Below, piece after piece: positions 36,090 through 44,803 of a stretch of 64,000 nt of DNA. Made by a program: the position numbers and the translations under genes. A model generated the notes under the pieces. It was not told the DNA's origin. It worked only from the letters and a program-made list of their open reading frames with translations, and ran no database searches. The stretch comes from Amycolatopsis sp. QT-25 (lineage in GTDB: Bacteria; Actinomycetota; Actinomycetes; Mycobacteriales; Pseudonocardiaceae), in assembly GCF_029369745.1 (NCBI RefSeq), contig NZ_CP120210.1:4092001-4156000 (forward strand), written 5' to 3'. Position 1 is the first letter of the stretch. Each line of letters starts with the position of its first letter.

Positions 36090-37265
36090 TTGCCCGCACC
36101 GGAGCAGGCCGAGCGGATCATCCACTGGGCCGACGCCGAATCCGTGCCGAGCCCGGTGCTGCTGCTGGCGCCCGGAATGGCGCACCATGCGGTGGACCGG
36201 CTGCGCCGTGGCCTCGGCATGCGCGTTTCGTACGCCACCAAGGCGAACGCGTCTCCACGGCTGCTCACCGAACTGGCAGGTCTTGTCGACGAATTCAATG
36301 TCACCAACCTCGCCCATCTGCGGACGTTGCTCGATCTCGGCGTACGGCCGGAGCGCATCGCCCTCGTCCATCCGGTGCTGCCGCGGGAGAGCCTGCAGGC
36401 CGCCGTCGCACTGGGCGCGACCCGGTTCGTGGTGGACGACGAACGTGGTTTCGACGTGCTTCGCTCGGTGATCGACCGGCCGCGGGTGACTCTCCGGGTA
36501 CTACCGCCCGCTCCAGGGCAGTCGGCGAGGTCGGTCGTCCGCTTCGGAAATACCGTCGAGGCGGTGGAAGATCTGGCGATCACCGTGGCCGGCGCGGGAG
36601 CGACGGTCGAAGCCCTTTCGTTCTTCGTGGGCGCCGCGGGGAAGGACCTGGAGGCGGGCACCCCGTTCCGGCTCGGCGTCGACCTGGTCGCCGAACTGCA
36701 CGGGAAGCTCGCCGCACGGGGACTGTTCGTGCCGACGATCAACATCGGTGGTGGTTTCCCCGGCGCTCAACGGCAGTTCCACCGGCGGCACCCGGAATTC
36801 TTCCCCGGCATCGCCGATCGGCTCGTCCGCCGGTTCGGTGACGAAGTGGACTTCCTTTGTGAGCCCGGGCGGTACCTGAGCGAACCCACGCTCATCCTCT
36901 TCACCCGGGTGATCGCCGATCGGGTCCTGGGTGGACGGCGGCTGGTGCATGTGGACGCCAGCGCCTACGCCACGCTGTTCGAGTCCTGCTTCATCGGGCT
37001 CGGTACCGACCCGCCGATGGTCCGCGCGAGGCCGGGGTCGCCGGCGCGGCCCGCGGACGTGGTGGGCCCTCTGATGGATTCGTTCGACGTGGTCCGGCGT
37101 CAAGCCGACCTGCCCCCGCTCGAACCGGGCGCACCGCTGCTGGTGCCCAACGTCGGCGCCTACGCCTTCGGCTACTCCGCTACTCCGGAAGGACTGGTGC
37201 CCCCGCCGGTCGTCGAGCTGCCCGACCGGCTGAGCGCCGCTTTCCACGACGTGTGGTTTCCCTGA
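36090..37265 (+). CDS. Fold-III PLP decarboxylase homologue lacking two key residues
   Basis: The 391-aa protein starts at TTG 36090, supported by GAGGAGG 5 bases upstream and no better start. It is an ornithine/DAP/arginine decarboxylase-2 homologue: PLP Lys51 in SYATKANASP, GGGFPG at 220-225 and CEPGRYL at 257-263. However, the His that stacks on PLP in SFHVG is Phe179 (SFFVG), and the catalytic Cys of the GPxCDSxD motif is Met329 (GPLMDSFD). Proton delivery after decarboxylation should therefore be altered; it may be an oxidative decarboxylase, another carbanion enzyme, or inactive. Confidence 0.85.
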   Translation: MPAPEQAERIIHWADAESVPSPVLLLAPGMAHHAVDRLRRGLGMRVSYATKANASPRLLTELAGLVDEFNVTNLAHLRTLLDLGVRPERIALVHPVLPRESLQAAVALGATRFVVDDERGFDVLRSVIDRPRVTLRVLPPAPGQSARSVVRFGNTVEAVEDLAITVAGAGATVEALSFFVGAAGKDLEAGTPFRLGVDLVAELHGKLAARGLFVPTINIGGGFPGAQRQFHRRHPEFFPGIADRLVRRFGDEVDFLCEPGRYLSEPTLILFTRVIADRVLGGRRLVHVDASAYATLFESCFIGLGTDPPMVRARPGSPARPADVVGPLMDSFDVVRRQADLPPLEPGAPLLVPNVGAYAFGYSATPEGLVPPPVVELPDRLSAAFHDVWFP

Positions 37266-37279
37266 ACGGAGGCAGCCCC

Positions 37280-37966
37280 GTGGACATCGCCATTCCGCCC
37301 GTGAACCCCCGTGGCCGGCCGGAGGACGTCCGGATCGACGAGTCGAACGACCCAGTGGTGACCGTCGAACCCGGAAACGGTATCCACGCGGCACCCGCCT
37401 ACCACGCCCGCGGCGTTCCCGGTGCACCCGACCGGATCCAGCTCCGCGCGGGCGTGCTCGACAAGCTGCGCCAGGTCACCGCCTCCCTGCCCGCCGGGGT
37501 CGACCTGCTCGTCTGGGACGGGTTACGCCCGCTGCGGACGCAGGCGGAAATCGTCGAATCGTTTCGCGCGTCGCTGCCGGAAGAAGGCCGTGAACAGATC
37601 GTGGAACGCTACCTGGCCCCACCACCGCGTTCGGAAGCGGAATTCCGGGCCCAGCCACCTCCGCATTCCACCGGCGGAGCCGTGGATCTCACCCTGTGCG
37701 ACACCGATGGCGAGCCGCTGGACCTCGGCGCGGGTTTCGACGAGTTCGACGACGTGTCCTGGCTGCGGTACTACGAAGAGAACCCCGGCAACGGCGGACT
37801 GCTCTTCCGCGACCGCAGGCGGGTCCTGTACTGGGCCATGATCGAAGCAGGTTTCTCGCCCTATCCGTGGGAATTCTGGCACTACGAGTGGAGTACGCCG
37901 GTCGCGCAGGCTTACCACGGTCATCCCGTCGCCGAATACGGGCCCGCCGTGCCCTGGGAACGCTGA
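37280..37966 (+). CDS. VanX-like M15 family D,D-dipeptidase homologue
   Basis: The 228-aa protein starts at GTG 37280 (CGGAGGC upstream; the frame is open 9 codons further). Zinc ligands and catalytic Glu are visible: PHSTGGAVDLTL (His129, Asp136) and WEFWHYEW (Glu198, His201), plus WDGLRPLRTQ. No signal peptide, so cytoplasmic like VanX. There is no VanH/VanA pair nearby, so glycopeptide resistance is not supported. It may cleave or make a dipeptide containing a D-residue within the pathway, which fits the DapF-like epimerase. Confidence 0.85.
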   Translation: MDIAIPPVNPRGRPEDVRIDESNDPVVTVEPGNGIHAAPAYHARGVPGAPDRIQLRAGVLDKLRQVTASLPAGVDLLVWDGLRPLRTQAEIVESFRASLPEEGREQIVERYLAPPPRSEAEFRAQPPPHSTGGAVDLTLCDTDGEPLDLGAGFDEFDDVSWLRYYEENPGNGGLLFRDRRRVLYWAMIEAGFSPYPWEFWHYEWSTPVAQAYHGHPVAEYGPAVPWER

Positions 37967-38038
37967 GGCGATCCGCGGTGCCGAACGGGGGGTACTACGC
38001 TCGGTGGCTCAGTGTCGAGCGAACACGGGAGAACGACC

Positions 38039-39106
38039 ATGACCACCCGGCGTTCAGCGGCGTTGAAGCGGCTACGTGCGGCAGCCGCGTTCCTGCCCGC
38101 GCCCGGCGCACTCGAAACCGCTGTCGCGGCACTGGGTTTCGTCCAGTACGACCCGATCCGCCGTCCGGCCCGCGCCCAGGATCTCATCCTGCACCAGCGC
38201 GTCCGCGGCTTCCTGGCAGGCGACCTGGACCGCTGTTATCCCTCGTCGAAGCTGGAAGAAGACTACTTCTACACCTATGGCGTCCTGCCCTCGGCGTACA
38301 GCGAGTTGCTGCACCCGCGGGGCGGTGGTTCCTTCGAGCCGTCCGGGCCGGCCGCGGCGGTGCTCGGCCTGCTCCGCGAACGCGGGCGGTTGACCCCGCA
38401 GGAGGCGGCCACGACGCTGGGGCGGGCATCGGAGACCAACGACTGGGGCGGGGTGTCCTCGGCCACCACCCGCGCGCTGGAATACCTCCACTACCAAGGA
38501 TTCGCCCGGGTCTCGGGCCGGCTCAACAACCGCAAGGTCTACGCTCCGCGCCCTCCGGTGGCGCAATCGCTCGAGCCCGCCGAACGCCTCGCCGAATTGA
38601 CGCTGCTGATGGCAAAGCTCCTGGCTCCCGTGTCGGCCGCCGGCCTGCGACGGGCGTTGACGCAACTGCACAACAACGGTGGCGCCCTGCCAGGGAACGA
38701 CCGCGTCGTCACCGATCTGCTGCACCGGGGGGCATTGCGCAGAGACGTCGTCGAAGGCGTGACCTATTTGACGCCGGTCGACAGCGTGCCGGGGGAAAGC
38801 CGGCGCCAGGTCCGTTTCCTCGCCCCCTTCGACCCCGTGGTGTGGGACCGCACCAGGTTCGAGCACCTGTGGGGCTGGCAATACCGCTTCGAGGCATACA
38901 CGCCACCGAAGAAGCGACAATTCGGGTATTACGCCCTGCCCCTGTTCTGGGGCGACATCGCCGTCGGCTGGGTCAATCTCACGGTGAACGGCGGCGCACT
39001 GGACGTGGCAGCCGGTTTCGCCGACACCGCGCCCACCGGCCGAGCTTTTCAAGTGGCCTTCGACGCCGAAGTGACCCGGATGGAAGCCATGCTCGGCCTG
39101 GGCTGA
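38039..39106 (+). CDS. YcaQ/AlkX-type winged-helix DNA glycosylase-like protein
   Basis: The 355-aa protein belongs to the HTH_42 family (YcaQ/AlkZ). The catalytic motif position reads VQYDPI (Gln36-Tyr37-Asp38), the Q-x-D form of YcaQ/AlkX rather than the Q-x-Q form of AlkZ. LILHQRVRGF, EDYFYTYGVLPSAY and FLAPFDPVVWDR also fit. YcaQ/AlkX removes alkylated bases and unhooks interstrand crosslinks; AlkZ is the azinomycin self-resistance enzyme. Its place inside a biosynthetic run suggests protection against a DNA-damaging product. It starts at ATG 38039; CACGGGAGAACG lies just upstream. Confidence 0.85.
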   Translation: MTTRRSAALKRLRAAAAFLPAPGALETAVAALGFVQYDPIRRPARAQDLILHQRVRGFLAGDLDRCYPSSKLEEDYFYTYGVLPSAYSELLHPRGGGSFEPSGPAAAVLGLLRERGRLTPQEAATTLGRASETNDWGGVSSATTRALEYLHYQGFARVSGRLNNRKVYAPRPPVAQSLEPAERLAELTLLMAKLLAPVSAAGLRRALTQLHNNGGALPGNDRVVTDLLHRGALRRDVVEGVTYLTPVDSVPGESRRQVRFLAPFDPVVWDRTRFEHLWGWQYRFEAYTPPKKRQFGYYALPLFWGDIAVGWVNLTVNGGALDVAAGFADTAPTGRAFQVAFDAEVTRMEAMLGLG

Positions 39107-39114
39107 ACCCGAGG

Positions 39115-39657
39115 TCATTCACCGGTCGCGCCGTCGATCGACTGCCGGACGACGTCGAGCTGGCCGACGTGCCGGGCATACTCCTGTACCAGATGGAGAA
39201 GAATGTCGCCGAGAGCGGGCGCCTCTTCCGGCCGGGTGAATCGGCCGCCGAGGGCCGCCACGTCGGTCATCTCGGCACCGGCGATCACCTCGCGAGAAAT
39301 CTCCAGTTCCGCCTCGTACCGCTTGAACACCGCCGACGGAGTGTCAGCGGAAAGAATGACGAATTCGGCGGAACGGTCGTCGTCGCTCACCCAGTCGGGG
39401 TACGGATCGACCTGTCTGGCGGCGAATCCCCACTGCAGCCAGCGGCGTTCCACCCAGCCGAGATGCTGCACCAGCCCCAGCGGGGACCAGGTCACCGGCG
39501 GCACCGGAGTGGTGAGCTGCGCTTCGGACAGATTCGCGCATTTGCGCACCAGAGCATGCCGGTACCACTCCAAGTGTTCCACCAGGTTTTCCCCGAGGTC
39601 ACCGCCGTAGCGCTCCGACCGCTCGATCACCAGGTTTTCGCTCACCGGGAAAGACAT
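39115..39657 (-). CDS. DinB/DUF664 family protein (mycothiol-dependent type)
   Basis: The 180-aa four-helix protein has HLEWYRHALVRKCANLSEAQ, TWSPLGLVQHLGWVERRW and LVQEYARHVGQLDVVRQ, the three His positions of DinB-type metal sites. DUF664 members include mycothiol-dependent transferases. It is on the opposite strand within the plus-strand run, 8 bp from the end of the glycosylase gene. It may detoxify an electrophile with mycothiol. Confidence 0.88.
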   Translation of the reverse strand: MSFPVSENLVIERSERYGGDLGENLVEHLEWYRHALVRKCANLSEAQLTTPVPPVTWSPLGLVQHLGWVERRWLQWGFAARQVDPYPDWVSDDDRSAEFVILSADTPSAVFKRYEAELEISREVIAGAEMTDVAALGGRFTRPEEAPALGDILLHLVQEYARHVGQLDVVRQSIDGATGE

Positions 39658-39775
39658 GCGCCAACAGTAAACGATGCGGGAAGGGCGGGGCGCCCATGAT
39701 CGACGAGTCCTCGGCGGACAAGCGTGCTAGCTTGTTCGACGGCCACGGATGCCAACCGGCTGGGAGGGTGGCGGC

Positions 39776-40516
39776 ATGCGAGTCCTGGTGACCGGCGGAG
39801 CCTCCGGAATAGGCGCGGCGATAGTGCGCCGTTTCGTCGACGACGGTGCCGACGTCGCCATTCTCGACCGCGACGAAAACGCCTTGGCACAAGCACTGCG
39901 CGACGAGCCGCGGATCGCTTTCGGGCTGACGGCCGATGTCGCCGACGCCGGCGCGGTACGGGCGGCGTTCGAGGATCTCGACCGCCATTGGAGCGGGCTG
40001 GACGTCTTGTTCAACAATGCCGGCATCAGTGCACGCGCCACCTTCCTGGAAACGACGGAAGACCAGGTGCGGAACACCTTTTCGGTGAACCTGACCGGTG
40101 TTTTCCTGGTGGCGCAGCAAGCCGCGAGCCGGATGTTCGCCGCCGGATCGGGAATCATCGTCAACACCGCCTCCGTGAGCGGACTGGTGGGCATGCCCGG
40201 ATACGCCCCCTATAACGCCAGCAAGGCCGGTGTGCTGTCACTGACCCAGACCTTGGCGCTCGAACTCGCGCCGCGGATCCGGGTCAACGCCATCTGCCCC
40301 GGCTACGTGCTGACCCCGATGCAGGAGGCCGAATACAGCACGGAGGAATTGAGGGCCTGCGAAGCCAGGATTCCGCTGGGCCGCTGGGGAAGGCCCGCCG
40401 AAATCGCCGCGCTGGGCGCCTACCTGGTGTCGCCGGACGCGGCGTTCATCACCGGCCAGGCAATCGTGATCGACGGCGGGGAGACCGCGGGCGGCCTGGC
40501 GAGCATGGCCGGGTGA
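39776..40516 (+). CDS. Short-chain dehydrogenase/reductase
   Basis: The 246-aa classical SDR starts at ATG 39776. It has the NAD(P) motif VTGGASGIGAAI, NNAGISA, and catalytic Ser-Tyr-Lys in NTASVSGLVGMPGYAPYNASK. The acidic residue in LDRDEN after the second strand favours NAD over NADP. C-terminus GQAIVIDGG is typical. It oxidises or reduces a hydroxyl/keto group in the arm A pathway, possibly after the oxygenases. Confidence 0.9.
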   Translation: MRVLVTGGASGIGAAIVRRFVDDGADVAILDRDENALAQALRDEPRIAFGLTADVADAGAVRAAFEDLDRHWSGLDVLFNNAGISARATFLETTEDQVRNTFSVNLTGVFLVAQQAASRMFAAGSGIIVNTASVSGLVGMPGYAPYNASKAGVLSLTQTLALELAPRIRVNAICPGYVLTPMQEAEYSTEELRACEARIPLGRWGRPAEIAALGAYLVSPDAAFITGQAIVIDGGETAGGLASMAG

Positions 40517-40545
40517 CCGGCCGAACTTCGAGCGGGAGAGGCAAA

Positions 40546-41547
40546 ATGGACACTGATTCGAGGGGCAGCGTCTACGACACCCGGGCGTGGACGTCCGCTT
40601 GGGCCGCCTCCACGATCGAGCGGCAGGAGGTGTTGCGCGAGCACGATCCGCCCACCTACCTGCTCGACTATTCGCCGTTCTGGCACGGGTACGAGATCGA
40701 CACCGGCCTCGGCCCGACGTGGAAACGCCCGCTGGTGACGATCGGTTCGGTGTATTCGGTGTTCGGCCCAGAATATCTGGCCGCCGACGAGACCACCGTC
40801 GCCCACGTGGTCGAGGACGCCCTCGGCCGGGCACGGGATCGCGAGGCACACGGAGTCCTGGTGCTCAATCTCCGTGAGGAATTCGCGCGCCGTTGGAGCG
40901 CCTGCCGTCCTCCCGCCCTCACCGTGCGCCTGGACAACACCTACTACCGGGTGCCAGGAGAAGGCGCCGACCCCGTGATGGGCGATCTTTCCAAGAGCGC
41001 CCGTACGGACTGGCGGCGGCGCTGGCGGCGGGCGACCGAAGCCGGTGTGCGGATAGTCGAGGAACGGAGTCCGAGCGCCGACGCCATCGAAGAGATCATC
41101 GGCTTCGCCAACGGATCGGCGATCCGGCACGGCTGGCCGGTACTCTACGACCTGCCGACCATGCAGGCCGTTCTCGCCACGCCCTACGGCAGGCTGTTCC
41201 GAGCGGAATTCACCGGGCGCACGGTGGGGGGTTTCCTGGCGCTGGAGCACGACGGGCAGTTGCATCTGTGGGTCGGTGGCATGGACCACACCGCGGCACG
41301 GGAGGCGAGCCCCTACCTCTTCCTGCTCTACGAGCTACTTTCCCCCGATCGGGAAAGCCGCTGGCGACGGATCGAATTCGGCCGCGGCAACGACGACTTC
41401 AAACGTAAGTACGGATTCCGCGAAGAGCGGCTGTGGTCGTTGTGGTACCCCGCGACAGAAGACGACGCCGAATTCTGCGAACCGCGGTTGCGCGCCTTGC
41501 ACGGGGAGCTCGCTCGTTGCCAGCACACGTCACCGGAGATGTTGTGA
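40546..41547 (+). CDS. GNAT/FemAB-like acyltransferase
   Basis: The 333-aa protein starts at ATG 40546 (GGGAGAGGCAAA upstream). It has the BioF2-like/FemAB GNAT fold: DLSKSARTDWRRRWRRATEA, IIGFANGSAIRHGWP, GRTVGGFLALEHDGQLHLWV and a final EFGRGNDDFKRKYGFREE. Such double-GNAT proteins transfer amino acids from tRNA or acyl groups from CoA to amines. It overlaps the next, related gene by 4 bp (GTGA). A peptide-bond-forming step in arm A is plausible. Confidence 0.75.
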   Translation: MDTDSRGSVYDTRAWTSAWAASTIERQEVLREHDPPTYLLDYSPFWHGYEIDTGLGPTWKRPLVTIGSVYSVFGPEYLAADETTVAHVVEDALGRARDREAHGVLVLNLREEFARRWSACRPPALTVRLDNTYYRVPGEGADPVMGDLSKSARTDWRRRWRRATEAGVRIVEERSPSADAIEEIIGFANGSAIRHGWPVLYDLPTMQAVLATPYGRLFRAEFTGRTVGGFLALEHDGQLHLWVGGMDHTAAREASPYLFLLYELLSPDRESRWRRIEFGRGNDDFKRKYGFREERLWSLWYPATEDDAEFCEPRLRALHGELARCQHTSPEML

Positions 41548-42692
41548 ACTCGAGGGCCACTTTCGGCGGGCTCACCTCCGAACAATGGGATCGCCTTGCC
41601 GGACCGCATTTCTATTCGTCGAGCGGCTGGCTGCGATTCTGCGAAACCGACTACGGATCCCCCAGTGACGCCGTGGTCGTCTTCGACGGTGACGAGCCGG
41701 TTTGCGCGGTGCCCACCGTGACCGCCGGTGAGTTGCCGTCCTGGTCCCGGTACCACTGGAACAACGGCCTCGCCGAACGCGAGCTGCCACGTATCGACGA
41801 ATCCGGACTGCTCGTCGGCTCTCGGGAGGGGTACCAGACGAACCTGCTCAGCGGAGACCGTGAACCGGCCACCGACGCGGTCGCCGACCTGATCGACCGG
41901 CTGCGGCACCGGGTGGGTCCGGACCGATCCTGTGTCGCCATGTATCTGACTTCCGAGGACGCCGGCGCCCTGCACAAGGCCGGCGTCACCGCACCGCCGG
42001 TCCTGCTCGACGTCGACGCCTGGATCCGCATTCCGGACGGCGGCTGGGACGCCTGGCTGGCATCGCTGTCCGCCAACCGCCGCCGCATGGTCCGGCAGGA
42101 CGTCCGGAAGTTCGACCAAGCCGGGCATACCGTGTCCCACGCCAAGCTCGCCGACCACTACCGGGACCTCGGCGGGCTCGCCGCCGCCACGCTGAATCGG
42201 TACGGCCACCAGACCGACCCGAAGACCGAGTTGGCAGCGCTCGAGAATCACGCGAAAACCCTCCCGGAGGACGCCACGGTCGCCCTCTGCCATACCGCGG
42301 CCGGGGAACTCGCGGGCTTCTGTCTCTACTACCCCTGGCGCGGCACCTTGTACGTGCGTTGGGTCGGTTTCGACTACGAACTGCTGCAGGACGCGTCCGA
42401 GTACTTCAACCTGATGTACTACAGCACTCTTCGCCACGGTGTCGAAAGCGGCGCCGGATGGCTGCACGCCGGGATCGAGAACACCGTGTCCAAAGCGTTC
42501 CGCGGTGCCGACCTGCGCCCGCTGTGGCTGGTCGAGCTCTCCGGTCAGGCAGCGCTCACGAACGCCGCCGAAAAGATCAGGCAGCACAACACCGAGCTCT
42601 ACCGCCGGTACGCGGACAACCCGAAAACGGCTCCGAACCTGGCCCCGCCGTCGCAGTGGGACCTCGGCGGCTGGGCGATGGACCCGCCGTGA
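41544..42692 (+). CDS. Second GNAT/FemAB-like acyltransferase
   Basis: The 382-aa protein starts at GTG 41544. It shows the peptidoglycan-recognition/FemAB-like pattern: FYSSSGWLRFCETDYGSPSD, LSANRRRMVRQDVRKFDQAG, GELAGFCLYYPWRGTLYVRW and YFNLMYYSTLRHGVESGAGW with GIENTVSKAFRGA. It is distantly similar in layout to the previous gene but not a close copy. Coupled to the MFS gene by a GTGA overlap. Probably an N-acyl or aminoacyl transferase of the pathway. Confidence 0.75.
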   Translation: MNSRATFGGLTSEQWDRLAGPHFYSSSGWLRFCETDYGSPSDAVVVFDGDEPVCAVPTVTAGELPSWSRYHWNNGLAERELPRIDESGLLVGSREGYQTNLLSGDREPATDAVADLIDRLRHRVGPDRSCVAMYLTSEDAGALHKAGVTAPPVLLDVDAWIRIPDGGWDAWLASLSANRRRMVRQDVRKFDQAGHTVSHAKLADHYRDLGGLAAATLNRYGHQTDPKTELAALENHAKTLPEDATVALCHTAAGELAGFCLYYPWRGTLYVRWVGFDYELLQDASEYFNLMYYSTLRHGVESGAGWLHAGIENTVSKAFRGADLRPLWLVELSGQAALTNAAEKIRQHNTELYRRYADNPKTAPNLAPPSQWDLGGWAMDPP

Positions 42693-43960
42693 CCGACGGG
42701 AAGGCCGATACCGGCCGCTCCCGGAACCTCTGGCACAACACCGACTTCACCAAGCTCTGGGGCGGCGAGACACTGTCCCAGGTCGGCAGCCAGATCACCC
42801 TGCTCGTGCTACCGCTCATCGCGATCCTGCACCTCGACGCGGGGGCTGAACAACTCGGCTGGCTCAAGGCCGCGCAGACCGCGCCCGTCCTGGTGATAGC
42901 GCTCCTCGCCGGAGTGTGGCTGGACAACCACCGCCGCCGTCCGCTGCTCGTGCTGACCAACCTCGGCCGGGCGGCCCTGCTGGGCTTGATCCCCCTTCTC
43001 TTCCTGGCCGATGGGCTCACCCTGGCCGCCGTGCTGGTGATCAGCGCACTCATCGGCACGCTCACCGTGTGCTTCGACATCGGCTATGTGTCCTACCTGC
43101 CGACGCTGGTCGAGCGAGATCAATTGGTATCGGCGAACGCCCGGCTCGAATCCACCTATTCCATCGCCGAGATCGGCGGCCCGGGGCTCGGCGGCCTGCT
43201 CGTCGGCCTGCTCGCCGCCCCCTTCGTCCTACTGGCCGACGCCATGACCTATCTGCTCGCGGCCATCGGCATCAGCCGGATCAAACGAGTCGAACCGCAG
43301 CCGCCGCCCCGACAGTCCCCGTCGCTGTGGCGTGACATGCGTGAAGGAGTGCGGTTCACCTTCCGCGACGGTCATCTGCGTATCCTCGCCGCCCAGTCGG
43401 CGGTGTTCAACTGCTTCGAACAAGCGATCTTGACGCTGTACCTGCTGTACGGCATCGAGACACTCGGCTTGTCGGCGAGCCTGCTCGGCGGACTGCTGGC
43501 CGCGGGGAGCGCCGGCGCACTGGCAGGCGCGCTGTTCGCCGGCCGCATCGGGCGGCGAACAGGCAGCGGCGGCGCCACCGTGCTCGCCATGGCGATCAGT
43601 TCGGTGTCCTTGTTCGCCGTACCCGCCGCGACCGGGGCACCGGCCGCGGTGATCACCATCCTGCTCGCCGGTCTCGTACTGCACGGGGCAGGCCTGGCGG
43701 TGTTCAACGTCTACGCACTCAGCATCCGCGCCGAAATCGTGCCCTCCCACCACTTGAGCCGCGTCACCGGGTCGTACCGCCTGGTCATCGACGGCGCCGT
43801 CCCTCTCGGCGGTCTGCTCGGCGGCTACCTCGGCGCCTTCGCCGGACTCCGCGCCGCAATGTGGCTCTGCGGAGCCTGCCTGACCATCAGCTGCGTCCTT
43901 TTCGCCTTCAGCCGCATGCGTTACTACCGGGGGCCGGAGACAGAGACGCGGTCAGCGTAG
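42689..43960 (+). CDS. MFS exporter
   Basis: The 423-aa protein starts at GTG 42689 and has about 12 hydrophobic segments. NTDFTKLWGGETLSQVGSQI and VWLDNHRRRPLLVLTNLGRA (motif A region) mark it as an enterobactin-exporter/MFS_3-like drug efflux protein. It ends the plus-strand operon and is the likely exporter and part of self-resistance for the arm A product. Confidence 0.9.
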   Translation: MTDGKADTGRSRNLWHNTDFTKLWGGETLSQVGSQITLLVLPLIAILHLDAGAEQLGWLKAAQTAPVLVIALLAGVWLDNHRRRPLLVLTNLGRAALLGLIPLLFLADGLTLAAVLVISALIGTLTVCFDIGYVSYLPTLVERDQLVSANARLESTYSIAEIGGPGLGGLLVGLLAAPFVLLADAMTYLLAAIGISRIKRVEPQPPPRQSPSLWRDMREGVRFTFRDGHLRILAAQSAVFNCFEQAILTLYLLYGIETLGLSASLLGGLLAAGSAGALAGALFAGRIGRRTGSGGATVLAMAISSVSLFAVPAATGAPAAVITILLAGLVLHGAGLAVFNVYALSIRAEIVPSHHLSRVTGSYRLVIDGAVPLGGLLGGYLGAFAGLRAAMWLCGACLTISCVLFAFSRMRYYRGPETETRSA

Positions 43961-44149
43961 GGGTTGTGGCGCCCATCGGGGTGGTCTCAGCGGGTATCGA
44001 GGATGAAGTCGATCGCTCAGTCCGGAGCGTGCCGACTCGGGTATGTCTTCCACGACCGCGGTCGGCGCATGGCGTTGCGGATCACGTACACGACACGGGT
44101 TTGGACCACGGTGTCGGGGAAGCGCCGCGGATCGCGTCGGGCAGTCCGG

Positions 44150-44640
44150 TCAGGCGATCAGGATGTCTTTCACGCCACGGTTACGTAGGTCGGTGGCGAC
44201 CTTGGAGGTGACCACACCCTTCTCCTTGACCCGCAGGCCGTCGACATACAGGATCGGGTACAACTCCTCCAGGGGCCGGGATCGCCATAGTGCGATCTCG
44301 TCGGTCACCACTTCGATCATGTTGGAAATCGGTGCCACGCGAATACAGCTACTCACGCGGCACCGCCGGCTCGACCGGACCATTCGAGGTCGACGCGGTT
44401 TTCGGGGACCTGCCATTCCGGGAGTTCCCGGACCCGTTCCGGGCAGGGTCGTCTTTCTCATAGCCGAGATGATGAGTCATTTCGGCGTCCAGCGCCCGTT
44501 GAGCACCGCTTTGGTCATCTCGTTCAGCAATTCTTGCGCCCCCAGCGCTCTACCAGCGCATCAAGCATTTCGGTGGCAAGGCGCGCGCGGGCGCTTCACC
44601 GGCAGCGGCACCAGCAACGGCCATACGATTCCTTCTCGGC
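44150..44640 (-). mobile_element. IS256-family transposase remnant
   Basis: Pieces in different minus-strand frames follow the order of an IS256 (mutator) transposase: LLNEMTKAVLNG, ALDAEMTHHLGYEKDDPA, NGSGNSRNGRSPKT, then EIALWRSRPLEELYPILYVD, and finally TDLRNRGVKDILIA. Large parts, including most of the DDE catalytic core, are deleted, and at least one frameshift is present. No terminal inverted repeats were identified. It is a dead insertion between the two biosynthetic arms. Bases 43961-44149 and 44641-44803 hold nothing clear. Confidence 0.7.
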
Positions 44641-44803
44641 CACAGATAGAGCCTTTCCGAGGCTCCTCCAGCGACCCGGTCCAACAGCAGAGCGCTCTCT
44701 CCCTTTTTCGGCGAGGTCGGCCGGTCGCGCCGTTCGTGATAGCCGGAGCGGAATATGTTCAAGACCCGGCGGGAGCCTTGTCGCCGAGCCGGTCTCGTCC
44801 GTG

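Noticed and set aside
37280..37966. Glycopeptide resistance cluster (van)
   Set aside because: Only a VanX-like gene is present; no ligase, dehydrogenase or two-component genes nearby.
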